DNA of 64,000 bases from Heliocidaris erythrogramma (taxonomy: Eukaryota > Echinodermata > Echinoidea > Camarodonta > Echinometridae): the NCBI GenBank assembly GCA_025617745.1, contig CM046870.1:3229285-3293284 (forward strand), written 5' to 3'. Under the pieces are notes generated by a model. That model made no database searches and was not told the DNA's origin. It worked only from the letters and a program-made list of their open reading frames with translations. Of this stretch, positions 33,251 to 59,356 are shown one piece after another. The position numbers were made by a program, and so were the translations under genes. The first letter of the stretch is position 1; each line of letters starts with the position of its first letter.

Positions 33251-34135
33251 AGACAGTACTTTTACCTGATTATTGATGTTGACAATAAGCCAGTTCGGGG
33301 TTAGCGCATGGTACAAATGACCCCAAATATCCACAGCTATTTTAGACATGGAGGGTCCCTTTATGTGCACTTCAGAAAAATAACTCTGGGAGTGATAGAG
33401 GTGCCTCATGAATAGCTTTTGTTTCCCCCTTTAAAAAGAACACTTCCACCTGGATATCATGGAATGCACCATTAGTGCATAATTGAATAATGATTACATG
33501 ACATTCATGAGCACATATCGAATATTAGTGTCAGTGGGTTTTAGAATTTGGTACAGATGACCTTTATCTGCTCATGCTCAGATTGCATCTCCGAAGTGGC
33601 TTATACTGTGGAATCAATAACATTGTCACATGCAAGAAAAAAATAAGAATTCAGGAGGATTGTTTTGATTATTGGAATAAAGTGTGACTTCTTTGATGAA
33701 TAAACATGTAGTTTTCTATGTGATTTTTGTCTTCTTATATTCTCTTTTCTACTCCAGTGCCTTCAAATTCTCTCTTTTATCTGTTTTATTTGTGGCTGTC
33801 TTATTGGGAGGGTATAGGTATATGATTGTATAAGAGATGAATTATTCCCTCGAGATCCACAGTAGATATTGCATTATGCTATAGATCTTACACATGCTTG
33901 TTATACATGATGAACATATAGGTGTGTATAATAAAATTAATTTCTGCCTGAGGATTTGGTCATATAAGACAGAGAAATGGGGTAAGCGAGAGAGAGAGGA
34001 ATGGCCTAGAGTAATATTTGCTATTTGTTGAGCTAGTGCATTATTGCAATCTAAACAACAATACCCTACCATCATGAGCACCTGCCCATATGCAAATAAA
34101 GTTCCAGTCGAAGTGAAGTTGCTACATTTTTATCT
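33251..34135. other. Non-coding sequence, no gene seen
   Basis: AT-rich. TGGTACAAATGACCCCAAAT near 33310 resembles sequence near 8840 and 8990 in DUS3L intron 1, so a dispersed repeat is probable. Confidence 0.4.
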
Positions 34136-34702
34136 TTAAAGGTCCACCCTAATATCAAGTTGATTTAAATAAATAGAGTAAAAATAAACAAGCGTAACAA
34201 TGAAAATTTCACTGAAATCGGATGTAAAATAAGAAAGTTACGGCATTTTGAAATTTTGCGTTATTTCATGAAACAGTGATATGCATAACATGGGCGGTAT
34301 GCAAATGAGTGAACCGATGATGTCATGCACTCACTTTCCCTTATGTATTTTATTATATGAAATATCATATATTTAATTTTTTTTTTTGCTCCAATAATGT
34401 AAAACCTGGTTTGACTCCATATGGAACTTATTTTCATACAAGGAAGGGATTCTTTATTATCACATCTATAAAAATTGAAATATTTGAAATTTCATATAAT
34501 AAAATACATAAGGAAAAGTGACTGTGTGACATCATCGGTTCACTCATTTGCATACCGCCCATGCTATGCATATCACTGTTTCATGAAATAATGCAAAACT
34601 TCAAATTGTCGTAACTTTCTTATCTGACGTCGGATTTCAGTGAAATTTTCACTACTCTATTTATTCAAATCAACTTGATATTGAGGTGGACTTGGCCTTT
34701 AA
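34136..34702. mobile_element. 567-bp foldback MITE
   Basis: Arms of about 230 bp. TAAAGGTCCACC...AATATCAAGTTGATTT on the left is mirrored by AAATCAACTTGATATTGAGG...CCTTTA on the right. The arms include TGCATACCGCCCATG and TATCACTGTTTCATGAAATA in both orientations. The flanking TTA/TAA bases fit a TWA-type or TA target but cannot be fixed. Confidence 0.85.
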
Positions 34703-35105
34703 TTATCTTGATTTAAAAAAAATAAGTTGTAGCAAAGGAAACTATATCAGTTTACATGGACATTGCAACCCTGATTCTTTCCGCGGCTGGGTATGGAACA
34801 GAAATTACATTTCGGCCTTTGCATAGGTCATGGATATCCATTTTTTTTATCTCTTCTAACCACATGTTTAATTGAAAACATTTTTATATTTTTTACCTCC
34901 GGTTTCGTATCATCGTAGTCTTTGATTTCTGGGGGACAGCGACAATGAAACAGAATCGTGTTTTCAAAAGGGGCAGATTGGTCACGAAACTGGCGTTAGA
35001 AAAGTATGGCAGTGCTTTGTCTTGTATTGATTAAAAATGGTATACAGTATTCATGGAAGTCCAAGGGTTGAATTATAGGAAATTTCCGTCGGTGATGAAA
35101 TAAAA

Positions 35106-35830
35106 TACATGTATTTAAAAAGAAAGAGAGAGAGAGAGAGGATCAGAAGATCGAAGAGAGGGAAGAATGGATTGAAACAGAAGAGGGGGGGGGGGGGGGG
35201 GGCTTTACAGAGTGGAGGTAGTGAGTGGTAAAGAGAGGATAATAGAAAACAGGGTGTGGGATACAGAGAGATAGTGAGTGAGAAGGAGAAAGAGACGGGA
35301 ACTGTGAAAAAAGGAAGAGAGCGGAAGAGATGGGAATGGAGGCAGCGATATAGAGAAAATGAAGGGTAGAATATAGGGGTGGATAAATCGTGATAAAAGG
35401 AAACGAAATATGAGAGAGAGAGAGAGAGAATCGAGGAAAGGAGGTGTGATATAGAAAGAAAGGAAAAGCGCGGTGAAAGTGAGAGGAGGGGACAAGAACG
35501 AGGTGACGTGTGGGGTGTCAATAGAGTGGTGATAGCGAGAGTGGGCAAGCATGTGGCAGTGAGAAGGGGGGGGGGGCAAAAGCAGAAGAGTAAAAGCAAA
35601 GGAGAGGGGAGAAAGTTGAGATAGGAGATAGAGAGAACAAAATTGAATAGATGGCGAATAGAAGGCAGAAGATGAAGATGGGATATAAGCATAAAGAGGA
35701 GAGGGATAGGGGAAAAGAAAACAGATAGTGGTGAGAGAGAGAGACAGACAAAGACAGAGAGACACAGAGAGAGAGAGAGGGGGGGATACTGAGGGAGGGA
35801 GAGATAAAGAGACTTGTGGGAAAAGAAACG
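35106..35830. repeat. ~725-bp polypurine (GA-rich) tract
   Basis: Nearly all purine on the + strand, with (GA)n runs and G runs at about 35187-35202 and 35568-35577. It ends about 335 bp before the GPCR start codon. The long Ser/Leu/Pro frames on the minus strand are artefacts of this bias. Confidence 0.9.
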
Positions 35831-36164
35831 TCAGGGTACGTAGATCTGACCTTTCTCTTCTTTCCCTTTTGCACGAGCGCTTCAATTAAATCGCAATGCT
35901 ACATCAGTCGATTACAAAAGATGACAAGGTAGAGGCCCCTAACTCTTTTCATCTTCAAACTGAACCGCACCACGCCTAGTTACAAACTTTCTTCTGAAGC
36001 AGTCAAATCGTGGTGCGCTCACCTGTGCATCGATTTAGCACAAGACAGTATTCACAATAAATTTCACAATCAACTTTTTATTCACCGCATCTCCTCGGAA
36101 ACGTCACACCGTACTCCAAGAACCTCTAAGGCCTGCTTTTGTGCTTTAAATAATCAAGACAAAA

Positions 36165-50799
<14,635 letters not shown>

Positions 50800-50889
50800 A
50801 AGGAAAACAAAACACACAAGCCTCTATCCCATTTGAGAGCCCAGGGCCAAGCCAGGTGGTGTCACTTAATATTGACTTTGTGTACGCAT

Positions 50890-50895
50890 AATAAA
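50890..50895 (+). promoter_or_regulatory. Polyadenylation signal for the GPCR
   Basis: AATAAA 91 bp after the stop codon, a usual distance for a short 3' UTR. Confidence 0.5.
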
Positions 50896-51139
50896 CATTT
50901 TGCGTAAAAGGGGTTAATTTTCGGGGATTTTCACGAACATAGAAATGGTCGCAGATTTGGGATAAAGCTTGTTTTATCTCTAAATGATAATAATAATAAT
51001 ACATAAGATTTTTATAGTGCGATTATCCATTTTGATTAAGAAGCAAGATAGTCTACGTTTTGCGAAAATAGGGTAGGCCTGTAAATGTTTACTCGACAAG
51101 TTGAATATAGGGTTGAATCCAATATAACATATATACCTG

Positions 51140-51267
51140 GGGAGCATTTCATCAAGTGTTTTGTTAGTGATTTTTACTGACAAATTTGCTCTCAGGCACA
51201 AGGATCTCAGTAGCTTATAACAGTTTTTTTTTTAAATCACTGACAAAACACTTGATGAAACGCTCCC
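51140..51267. mobile_element. Foldback MITE, copy 3 (128 bp)
   Basis: Same ends as the copies at 14276 and 41272, but the asymmetric centre (TTGCTCTCAGGCACAAGGAT) is in the opposite orientation and about 8 bp shorter. Flanks are CTG on the left and CAG on the right. It lies 340 bp past the GPCR stop. Confidence 0.88.
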
Positions 51268-51287
51268 CAGGATTAACTGTTGCTGGG

Positions 51288-54024
51288 CTAGCGCCGGTGT
51301 AGCGGCAGATACGGGGATCGGCAGATAGCGTTCTAAAAACGGCCAAGAACACTATCTGCCGGCGGATCGTGTTCCAACCCCGGCAGATACCGTACCTATT
51401 TCTCTTCGGCAGATATCGTTCTTTCTATCGTTTCTCTGCACGTGGTCCCGAATTAAAGCACGCGTATATATTGTGGTACATGTCTTAATCAAGATGTTTG
51501 TATTTTTTATTTATTTTATTTTTTCTTCATTTTCTGGACATCGCTTTTGGTAAAGCCGTAACTAAAGGGCATAATCTTGATATTATCCCTTCAAATACAA
51601 ACTTATGCCCCAAAACAGATAGGAATCAACTCTAACTGCACCATGGAGGAGAGGGAAGAAGCTGCGGGGGGGGGGGGGGGGGGCTAGGACTAGATGTTTG
51701 TATTTTTGTTAAAGTTATTTGCTGTGAAATTTTTATTAATATTTATGTGATGAGGGGGGGGGGGTCCTAACATATTCCCTGATATTAAGCTCTAAATGAG
51801 CATACACTGCGATATCTGACGAGAATGTCGAGAAAAGTTATTTAAAAAAAATGAAATGCAATATTTATTTTTCTATTAAGTCAGAATATTTCATTTAATA
51901 TGATTTATGGAAATTATAGGGATTATAGACCTGTAATGTAAATTTATTAACCTTATTCTTTTAAAAGTCAAGACAGAAAAGGCTTTAATAAAATGAGATT
52001 GCGTGCAAGCAATTCCTATATTAAGAGTGGCGTATCCAAGATTATCTTATTTTTATTGGTAGCGTATCCATGAATGCACGTGCCCCTATGTGCCAGCCAA
52101 AACCGAATCTGACATAATTATCTTAGTTACACATCGAATGAAAGGAAATGTGTACCCTCCCCGCACAGAAAGAATCTGAAAACTGTGATAATTTCTTTTT
52201 CCTTGCTTGTCCTAAAATTCAAAATAGAATGCATATGATGTTTTTTTTGTTCGTCAGGCGTGAGCCCCCCCCCCCCCCCCCACTCCCAATGCATTCCTGG
52301 ATATGCCACCAATATAACTAACTTACGAAGAAAACAGTATAGGGACTTTCTCCGAAGCCATCACCAACGCAATATGGCCTTTACCGATTGTACGAAAAGG
52401 GGGCAAAATGGCCTCCGTGTTTTGAATTGAATTAACTAGTAACCAATAATAGCAGCTGATGATATAATTTATTTATTACCAGTCCTATTCTGTGTTTGTA
52501 GGAATACCCCATTACTTTTGCCCAGCTCTCTTTGTTTCTCTCTCTCCTCCCCTTCTCATTTTTTATACTCTCTTATTCTCTCTTACAACCGATCTGTAAA
52601 CAAATGACTTATGGGCACCATATTGATCCTAAAATTAGGTGACTGAGAGTTGTCATATTTATCTTAAAATTAGGGGGCACCAAATGCATCTTACACTTAG
52701 GGAGGGGCGCCAAAATTGATATTAAAATTAGGGGCGCCAAATCGATCTTTGGGGGCACCAAACTGACCTGAAACTAAGGGGGCGCCCACTGATCTTAAAT
52801 TTAGGGGTGACAAATCGAGATGTAACTTAGGGAGGGGCGCCAAAGTAAGGGTGTACCAGTGGCTAAAATAACGGAATTAATTTAAAAGATATTGTATGTT
52901 CAAAGGAACATTGCCTTAATTAACCCCTCCTAAAAATAATAAAAATGACAGGGTTCAATTAATTCTGGGTATTTTTATGGATTTTCAATAATGCACATTT
53001 TGATTTAATCTGAATTTTAAATAATTCCTAATAATTTATTATTTTCATTAAAGTTGCTGATATTTGACAGATGTACATACCTCAGGAATGGCGGGGGGGG
53101 GGGGCTTAGGGACGCAATTCCAAATTAGGTATCCCTTTCCTTCGAAATTACCCTTTTTATTTATTTATTTTTATATCCTTATATAAAGCAAAATCAGGTT
53201 AGCTTTATCAACCTTTTTATAACTCTAATTTTGATGTTATTGGGACGAATCCCACCAAGTTTGCTCACAGCCCAGTTGCATTTCATGGAGAAAAAAAATA
53301 TTACCCCAGGGGCACTTTGAGGAACTTCCTCTACATGCTACTTAATTGATTTTAACAATCTGAAATTTGAAATTATTTATGATCCGTATGATACATACGC
53401 ACTTTCCCCTCGAATTGCCTGTTGAGTGAGATGATAATGTCATGATGTACTCAGGAGTATTACATGGGGTTTAAAATATCCCGTTTGCAAATCAATATAG
53501 ACCTACAAAAAATTCTGCTCGTGCTTCACGCTCGCATTAATCGTTACATACGCATCTTCTTCATGATTACAAAAACTGCTTAGAATATTCAATTTCCGTG
53601 TCTAAATACATGAAATATCAACACATTTCAGCTTGCGCTTCGCGCTCGCATTATTTACTTAGGCCTTATGAGAATTATTATCTTGTTTTGTAAGAATAAA
53701 GCTAGGAGGTATACTTCAGTGTTTAGGACTACCCCCTAAAGAACAACAACAACACAAATTAGCTTTAAAAATGGCCGATTGTGGAAAGGTAGATGAAAAT
53801 ATTTTTCCGTGCCACCAATTAGACACGAGAGTGTCTCGTACAAATCTGCCATTATACAATACACCTTATCTGCAGCGCCGTGGAACCAAATCCGCCGGGG
53901 AACCAAATCTGCAAACGTCAAACCCGGCAGATATGGTTCCGAGGTAGAACGATATCTGCCGTTAGGAACGATACCTGCCGGCAGATACGGTATCTGCCGG
54001 AGAACCGTATGTGCCGCTAGCGTC
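51288..54024. mobile_element. DNA element with mirrored CGGCAGATA clusters at both ends
   Basis: Five CGGCAGATA words in mixed orientation occupy 51303-51415, and five (one variant) occupy 53925-53999, often followed by (N)CGTTC or preceded by GAAC. Both outer ends carry GCTAGCG. Such subterminal clusters are typical transposase-binding sites. The interior has no transposase; it has a degenerate ~33-bp array at 52615-52850 and CTTGCGCTTCGCGCTCGC words near 53535 and 53640. Confidence 0.75.
52615..52850. repeat. Degenerate ~33-bp tandem array
   Basis: About seven units built on ATCTTAAAATTAGGGGGCGC and CACCAAAT, with much variation. Confidence 0.7.
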
Positions 54025-55266
54025 TTTTTTTTTTGTAACCAAGCCTAGGCAGATTTCGCATTTTTTCATGAATATTCATGACGCAGGGTCGGGAAACGGT
54101 TCCGATTGGTCTTCATGAAAGCGTTAAGCACGGTCGCCGCTACGGCCGATGGGGGGGGGGGGGGGGTGGAAGTCCCTGGCCTGCACGCGCGCACGTAGTA
54201 CGCATATTATGATCGTATGTGTTCAACGTGTAGGCGCCTAGCCTACGTTTTTGCACTCAATAATCTATTATCGATCTAAGTTAGATCTTAATAGAGTTAG
54301 AATTGCCTCCACGTATCCCTCAAAATGCTGGCCTAATAATAGACGTGTGGTAGACCCAACTTCAAAATGGAATCGGAATGTGATGGTGTGATATCATCAA
54401 ATTTGCAGGTCTAGCCAAGACTCTAACTACTCTAGATCTACTCTAACTAGACCAATTTTGTTACAATTTTCAATTTCAGTTAAGTTTATTTTAAGGTCAA
54501 TGAGCATGATGAGTTAGACCTAGATCTAATCAGTACTAGTAAATGATTGATGATGGGGGTAGATCTGCATCTAGATGATTTTAGATCTACCTACAATAAC
54601 TAGTTACGCACTTTGTTTTCATCAGCTAAAAGGTCACCAAAATAATTTGTTTTCTTGGTACTAACGTTAGTACTACTATTGGAATGTTAGTAGTAGTCTG
54701 CTTCTTTCAGTCCTGAAGACAGTTCTTCTAACTCAGGGCAATGTGCGTTACAGGAGCAGGGTGCAAGTGCTAATTACAGTGTGCATGCAAGGAAATTTAA
54801 TTTCTAACGTGAACAGTAAGACTCTAACGTTGTTAGACCTAGCCTAGAGTCTGTGTCTTGATATACGCATAGCCTAGGCCTAGACCTATTTTCAGAGTAA
54901 TGCCAGTGGCAGTGTCAATTTTGGTCGGAAAAGGAGGGTGTCCTCAAAAGAGCTAATTACTAAATTAGATCTACGCACATGCAATAAATTAATGGAAAAC
55001 TTGATTTTGAAATTGACTGCTCAATCCAATTTTTTACGTGTCACATTGCATAGGTGGGGTGAATATGTTGAGAATTAAACAATACATACATGAACGTAGG
55101 CTAGGCGCCTACACGTTGAACACACACGATCGAAATATAGCGCTGCCCGTAATATGCGACCGTGCTTTCATGAAGACCAATCGGAACCGTTTCCCGACCC
55201 TGCGTCATGAATATTCATGAAAAAATGCGAAATCTGCCTAGGCTTGGTTACAAAAAAAAAAGACGC
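54020..55266. mobile_element. 1.25 kb foldback element
   Basis: Left arm from GCGTC and a T run through TAACCAAGCCTAGGCAGATT to TTCATGAAAGC (about 54020-54122). It is mirrored with very few changes at about 55161-55266. A second arm block, GTTCAACGTGTAGGCGCCTA (left about 54218) and TAGGCGCCTACACGTTGAAC (right about 55104), extends the pairing. The left arm has an extra stretch with a G run near 54152. The loop (about 54260-55080) is AT-rich with CTAGATC words and codes for nothing recognised. Confidence 0.85.
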
Positions 55267-55284
55267 GTGCCGCTACGCCGGCGC

Positions 55285-56789
55285 CCATGATCGTCCTTGG
55301 ACGGTGTGTGCGCTCTGTAAGTTTTCAACATTATATAGAGAGCCCAGTTTCTGCCTGTTTTTACACAAAAACGGGTCTTATTTTGTGAGAAATGTTCTTG
55401 AAACTATGCAAAATAGAGGTTCATTTTCGGCTCGGCTCTTTAACCCTCTCAGGACAGGAATTAAATGGCTAAATTGATCACATTTAGTTCTTCAAATTGG
55501 CAACAATAATATTTCTATTTTAGTGCTACGTGGTTCTAATAACGTGTAATGCTTTTGAAAACAATATTCATGGTTAGGAATTTCGTCGCAAAGTTTTTAA
55601 AAATGCCAATTTTGATTTAAAAAAACAAGGATTTTGATCCTCTCAATATGTTGCCAATTTAAGCATTTTAAAGCTTATTCTCTTTTAAAACTTCCTGCCA
55701 TCACACGCAATATTGTCATTCAACAAAAATGGACATAGTGTGTGCGGGAGTGTGTGCAGAAGTTTCTGCTCTTTGTACTCACGCATCTGGTATATCTTAT
55801 AGAGCTCTCAATCGAAATTTATTGAGCCAACCCGCAAAATGTGATCAGTTGTCTCGAAATAGTTAATTATCATGCGGTACCACCTATGCATAATATGAAG
55901 TGACACTACCGGGCTGATCGGAAGCCCTGTAACATAAGAGTTATGATCAACATCTGCCTGAAATTAATCGTATCTTTACAATTAATCGTAACATAAACAA
56001 GTTAGGATAAATATTGATTGTACCTTATACGGTTATTCATTTGATTGTATCGTCATCAAATAGATGTAACTTTAAGAGATCAAAGGATGATTGGAAATTA
56101 GCAAAATACATGTTTTACAGAGAATATTGTGATCAAAATCTTAGCATTGAAAGTGTGAGTGACCTTAAAAAAAATTAAGGATTTTAACACACAGTAGAGT
56201 ATAACCGCATCAGTTTTTGTAGAAAATGTGTCGCTTTCATATTTAATGGCTGTTGCTAAGAGGTGCTTATTTTTTTACTTATTTATTAATATTTAGTATA
56301 GATATAATGTGTATAAAAGCAAAATTCTTAATTAGGAGGTCATTTCCACTATTAAACGCAATGCGCTCCCCATGATTTCATACAAATTGCAATAAAAATA
56401 TTGTCTCTTCTGAAGTGAAATATTGCCTTTCCTCGAAAAAACTTGAAAACGTGATTACGAAAGCAGTTTTGTTGTTTATTTCGATTATAGGACAACTACC
56501 CCCCACCCCCCAACAACTACCCCCATGACAACTACCCCTAGGACAATTACCCCCCCCCCCCCCGGATAATTACCCCCAGGAAAATCCCCCATAAAATGAC
56601 AAATGACGATTACCCGTCAAGAATGTGACCCCCCAATCCCCTAAGCTGTCGCTCACAACTTATTTGATGCGAATGTTACTTGACTCTATTATTTAACTAA
56701 TGTACGTTGCTTTGCACATCACGCACATTTTACATATTTATATGTCAATATAGCGTTAATATTCCTTAGAGGCCTATAGGATTGTCTAA
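55285..56789. other. Intergenic sequence, no gene seen
   Basis: AT-rich. A run of GACAACTACCCCC-like words with a C tract occupies 56490-56640. No coding signal. Confidence 0.5.
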
Positions 56790-58286
56790 TATAGGTTTTC
56801 CCGGCCAATTTCGTAAAGTTATTATTCATTTTCATTTTCAGTCCATTCAAATTCGTGTGTCCGAAGCGGTGGAGTGACTTTGGTCAAACGATTTCATGTT
56901 TCGTGCTTTCAAATTCGTTTTTAGGCACCAAAATTAATGGTTACCAATTTCAAATTCGGATAACAACGTTCAATTTCGTTTTGGGGCATGGATTTCCACA
57001 TTTCAGCATTCAAATTAGTGCGATGGGTGTGGTGGGTGTGGTAAGCACCTAAAATCACTTTCAATTTCGTTTTCGAGCAATTGGTTTCCTCAATTGAGCA
57101 TTCATTTTCGTAATACAAATACGTGTAATCTAGAGTGATCTGTCCATTTAATCATTAAAGGTGACTTGAAATTCTTTTTGTTATCACTTATTTACTCGTC
57201 ACAATATTCATCATTTTGATCTCAACATAATTTCCTCAACATTTTGTGTTATCTTCAATAATCAATTATCCTTTTCATTATGATCATCGTATTGTTTTAA
57301 TCATCTTAATTTTACATCAGTGTTTTTATATATCATGATCATTATGTTTTTGTCATTTTAATTTTAGCCATTTGTTTACATCATGATCATCACATTGTTT
57401 TGGATATTTATATTTTACTTCTATAGTTTTTTTTCATTATTTACTTTCTTTATGATATATTCAATTTACTTCAATGCTATCAATTATGATATAAATGTAT
57501 TGTTTTTGTAGTAGCCAGTTTACATTTTTATTGTCACCATAATCATCTTAATGTTATGTGATGTTCTCTGTTAGATCTTTATTTCCTTATCATCGAATAT
57601 TTTGTGTTCTTCATTTTACATCTGTATTTTCATCATCATGCGTGACCAACGTAAAGTACATTGTTCTAAAGGCTAGATTGAAATTACTGCACTCTAAAAA
57701 CTAAAGTGTTAAACCACCATCTCAAAGGGCCGAGGAGTGACCACTTTTTCAAAATGGCAGATTAACTCTTTTAACCTGCTGGATTCAGCCTTTATTGTGT
57801 TGCATCCAGCATGTTAAAAGTGTTAATCTACTATGTTGAAAAGGTGGTCACTCCTCAGCCCTTTTAAATGGTGATTTAACACTTTAATTTTTAGAGTGTG
57901 TGTTATATACACGGCTCCTAGTTCATGAGATTTTTCGACCATTCAATTTAAAATACTGTACAATTAATGCAAGTTTCAATGGATACCTAACATACTTAAT
58001 ATGAATGCTGCTATTATGAACTTGTATGCCTATATACGAATTTGACTATTCGGAATCAGCTGGTGACATGTTGCAGACGGAATTGAATAACCATTGCCGA
58101 AAATGTATGCTCATTCAGTGAATTATAATGCACGACTACGAAATCGGTCGCCACACTACTTCATTTGAATGCCTAAAAACGATTTTGAATGACGATATTT
58201 CGTTGCATGACCGTATTGGACGAAAACAAATGCTTCTAATATGAAATTGAATGGCAAAACAATGAAATTTACCGGGAAAACCTATA
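56790..58286. mobile_element. 1.5 kb DNA element with subterminal TTCAAATTCG words
   Basis: Inverted tips TATAGGTTTTCCCGG and CCGGGAAAACCTATA. The left 330 bp carry about eight TTCAAATTCG/TTCAATTTCG words; the right 250 bp carry the complementary GAATTGAAT/GAAATTGAA words. The TA at each tip may be target site. No transposase. A smaller MITE is nested at 57690-57898. Confidence 0.82.
57690..57898. mobile_element. 209-bp foldback MITE nested in the 56790-58286 element
   Basis: CACTCTAAAAACTAAAGTGT...GAGTGACCACTTTT is mirrored by AAAAGGTGGTCACTC...ACACTTTAATTTTTAGAGTG. A second inner pair surrounds TTAACCTGCTGGAT and ATCCAGCATGTTAA. Confidence 0.88.
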
Positions 58287-58444
58287 CTTTACGATATAAG
58301 CGTGTCGATTATTGTTTTATTTTGACTGTGTATAATGCATGTTTAATGCCAGATAATGTTTTAGAAATGGTTTTGATATTGTAAAGAATTGTAGTGAGTC
58401 CATGTAGCATAATATCTTACTTACTCCAATATCAGTGATTATGT

Positions 58445-58562
58445 TGTGTTGTGTTCTAGTAGATAAGTCACATGCTTGTGGGTCGCGAAGATACAGGGTT
58501 CGAATCCCTACCACAGCCCTAAAGTCCCTTGGTAAGTCATTAATCTGGATCTGCAAGGTTTG
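58445..58562 (+). repeat. SINE fragment with tRNA-like head
   Basis: AGGGTTCGAATCCCT is a perfect B-box T-arm. AAAGTCCCTTGGTAAGTCAT then TAATCTGGATCTGC match the start of the SINE body at 46346-46624. The A-box region is degraded and the 3' part is missing. Confidence 0.65.
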
Positions 58563-59130
58563 ATGTTGTAAATGCTGAAACTTACATGATAGTCTTAGTC
58601 ATTTCGTGTTTGAATGTATTCTTGTTATGAAATATATAACTCTTTACAGTGCTGTGTGTTCTGATAGCAACATGAATGTCATTTAACCTACTGGCCGACT
58701 TGTTCGGTAGATAACCCATTTAAACCACCCAGTCAGTAACTGTTGTTAACTTCACATATTATGAATGTGACACTACATGTATGTTATTCAAGAACTCAAA
58801 TAAAAAGTTAATAAAACTACGTATTTTATGTGTTAACTTGAGATTAAAATGTCAATTTAACAATTCAACACAACACCTTTATCTGTTTTTTTTAATATTA
58901 TACAGCATTTTGAACGCCATTCTGAATAAATCACCATTTACTACTTTTTGGTCAATTTGATACAGAATGTTAATGCTAATTATAAAAAAAAAATAAACAG
59001 AAAAACCTGACACGCCATCTTGCGTTAAAAAAACCCCTGTGAAAAGCAAGAATAAATCTTTCTTCCCGTTGCACACGAGCTGTCACTTTGTTGACGTGGA
59101 ACTGCGTCAGCGTTCTTTGGCGGGCCATGC
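58563..59130. other. Intergenic sequence, no gene seen
   Basis: AT-rich. A CACACGAG...TGTCACTTTG...CTGCGTCAGCG block near 59072-59112 is repeated in diverged form at 59142-59185. Confidence 0.4.
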
Positions 59131-59356
59131 AAAGCCCGGCTCACACGAGACGTCATTTGCTGACGTTAGGACCGCGTCAGTGACTTCTACGGTCTATTGC
59201 GCGTCATGAAAGAGCGATGTCGTTTAAAAGGTGATTGCAAAATTAACAGTACAAACAATATTTCTAATAACTGGCGTATGGGTTAATTGCCTTCACATGC
59301 TCGATTAGCGCAGGTACTGACGCAATTGAAATGACGTCTTGCGTGAGCCTGGCTTT
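59131..59356. mobile_element. 226-bp MITE
   Basis: AAAGCCCGGCTCAC...GACGTCATTTGCTGACG on the left is mirrored by TGACGCAATTGAAATGACGT...GTGAGCCTGGCTTT on the right. Its right end is included in the 530-bp duplication. Confidence 0.75.

Noticed and set aside
35051..35885. Three long minus-strand open frames rich in Ser, Leu and Pro
   Set aside because: They are the complement of the polypurine tract; strand bias removes stop codons. No start context, domain or splice logic.
51288..51420. Repeated CGGCAGATA words as a transcription-factor enhancer
   Set aside because: The mirrored cluster near 53925-53999 at the other end of the same stretch fits transposon subterminal repeats better.
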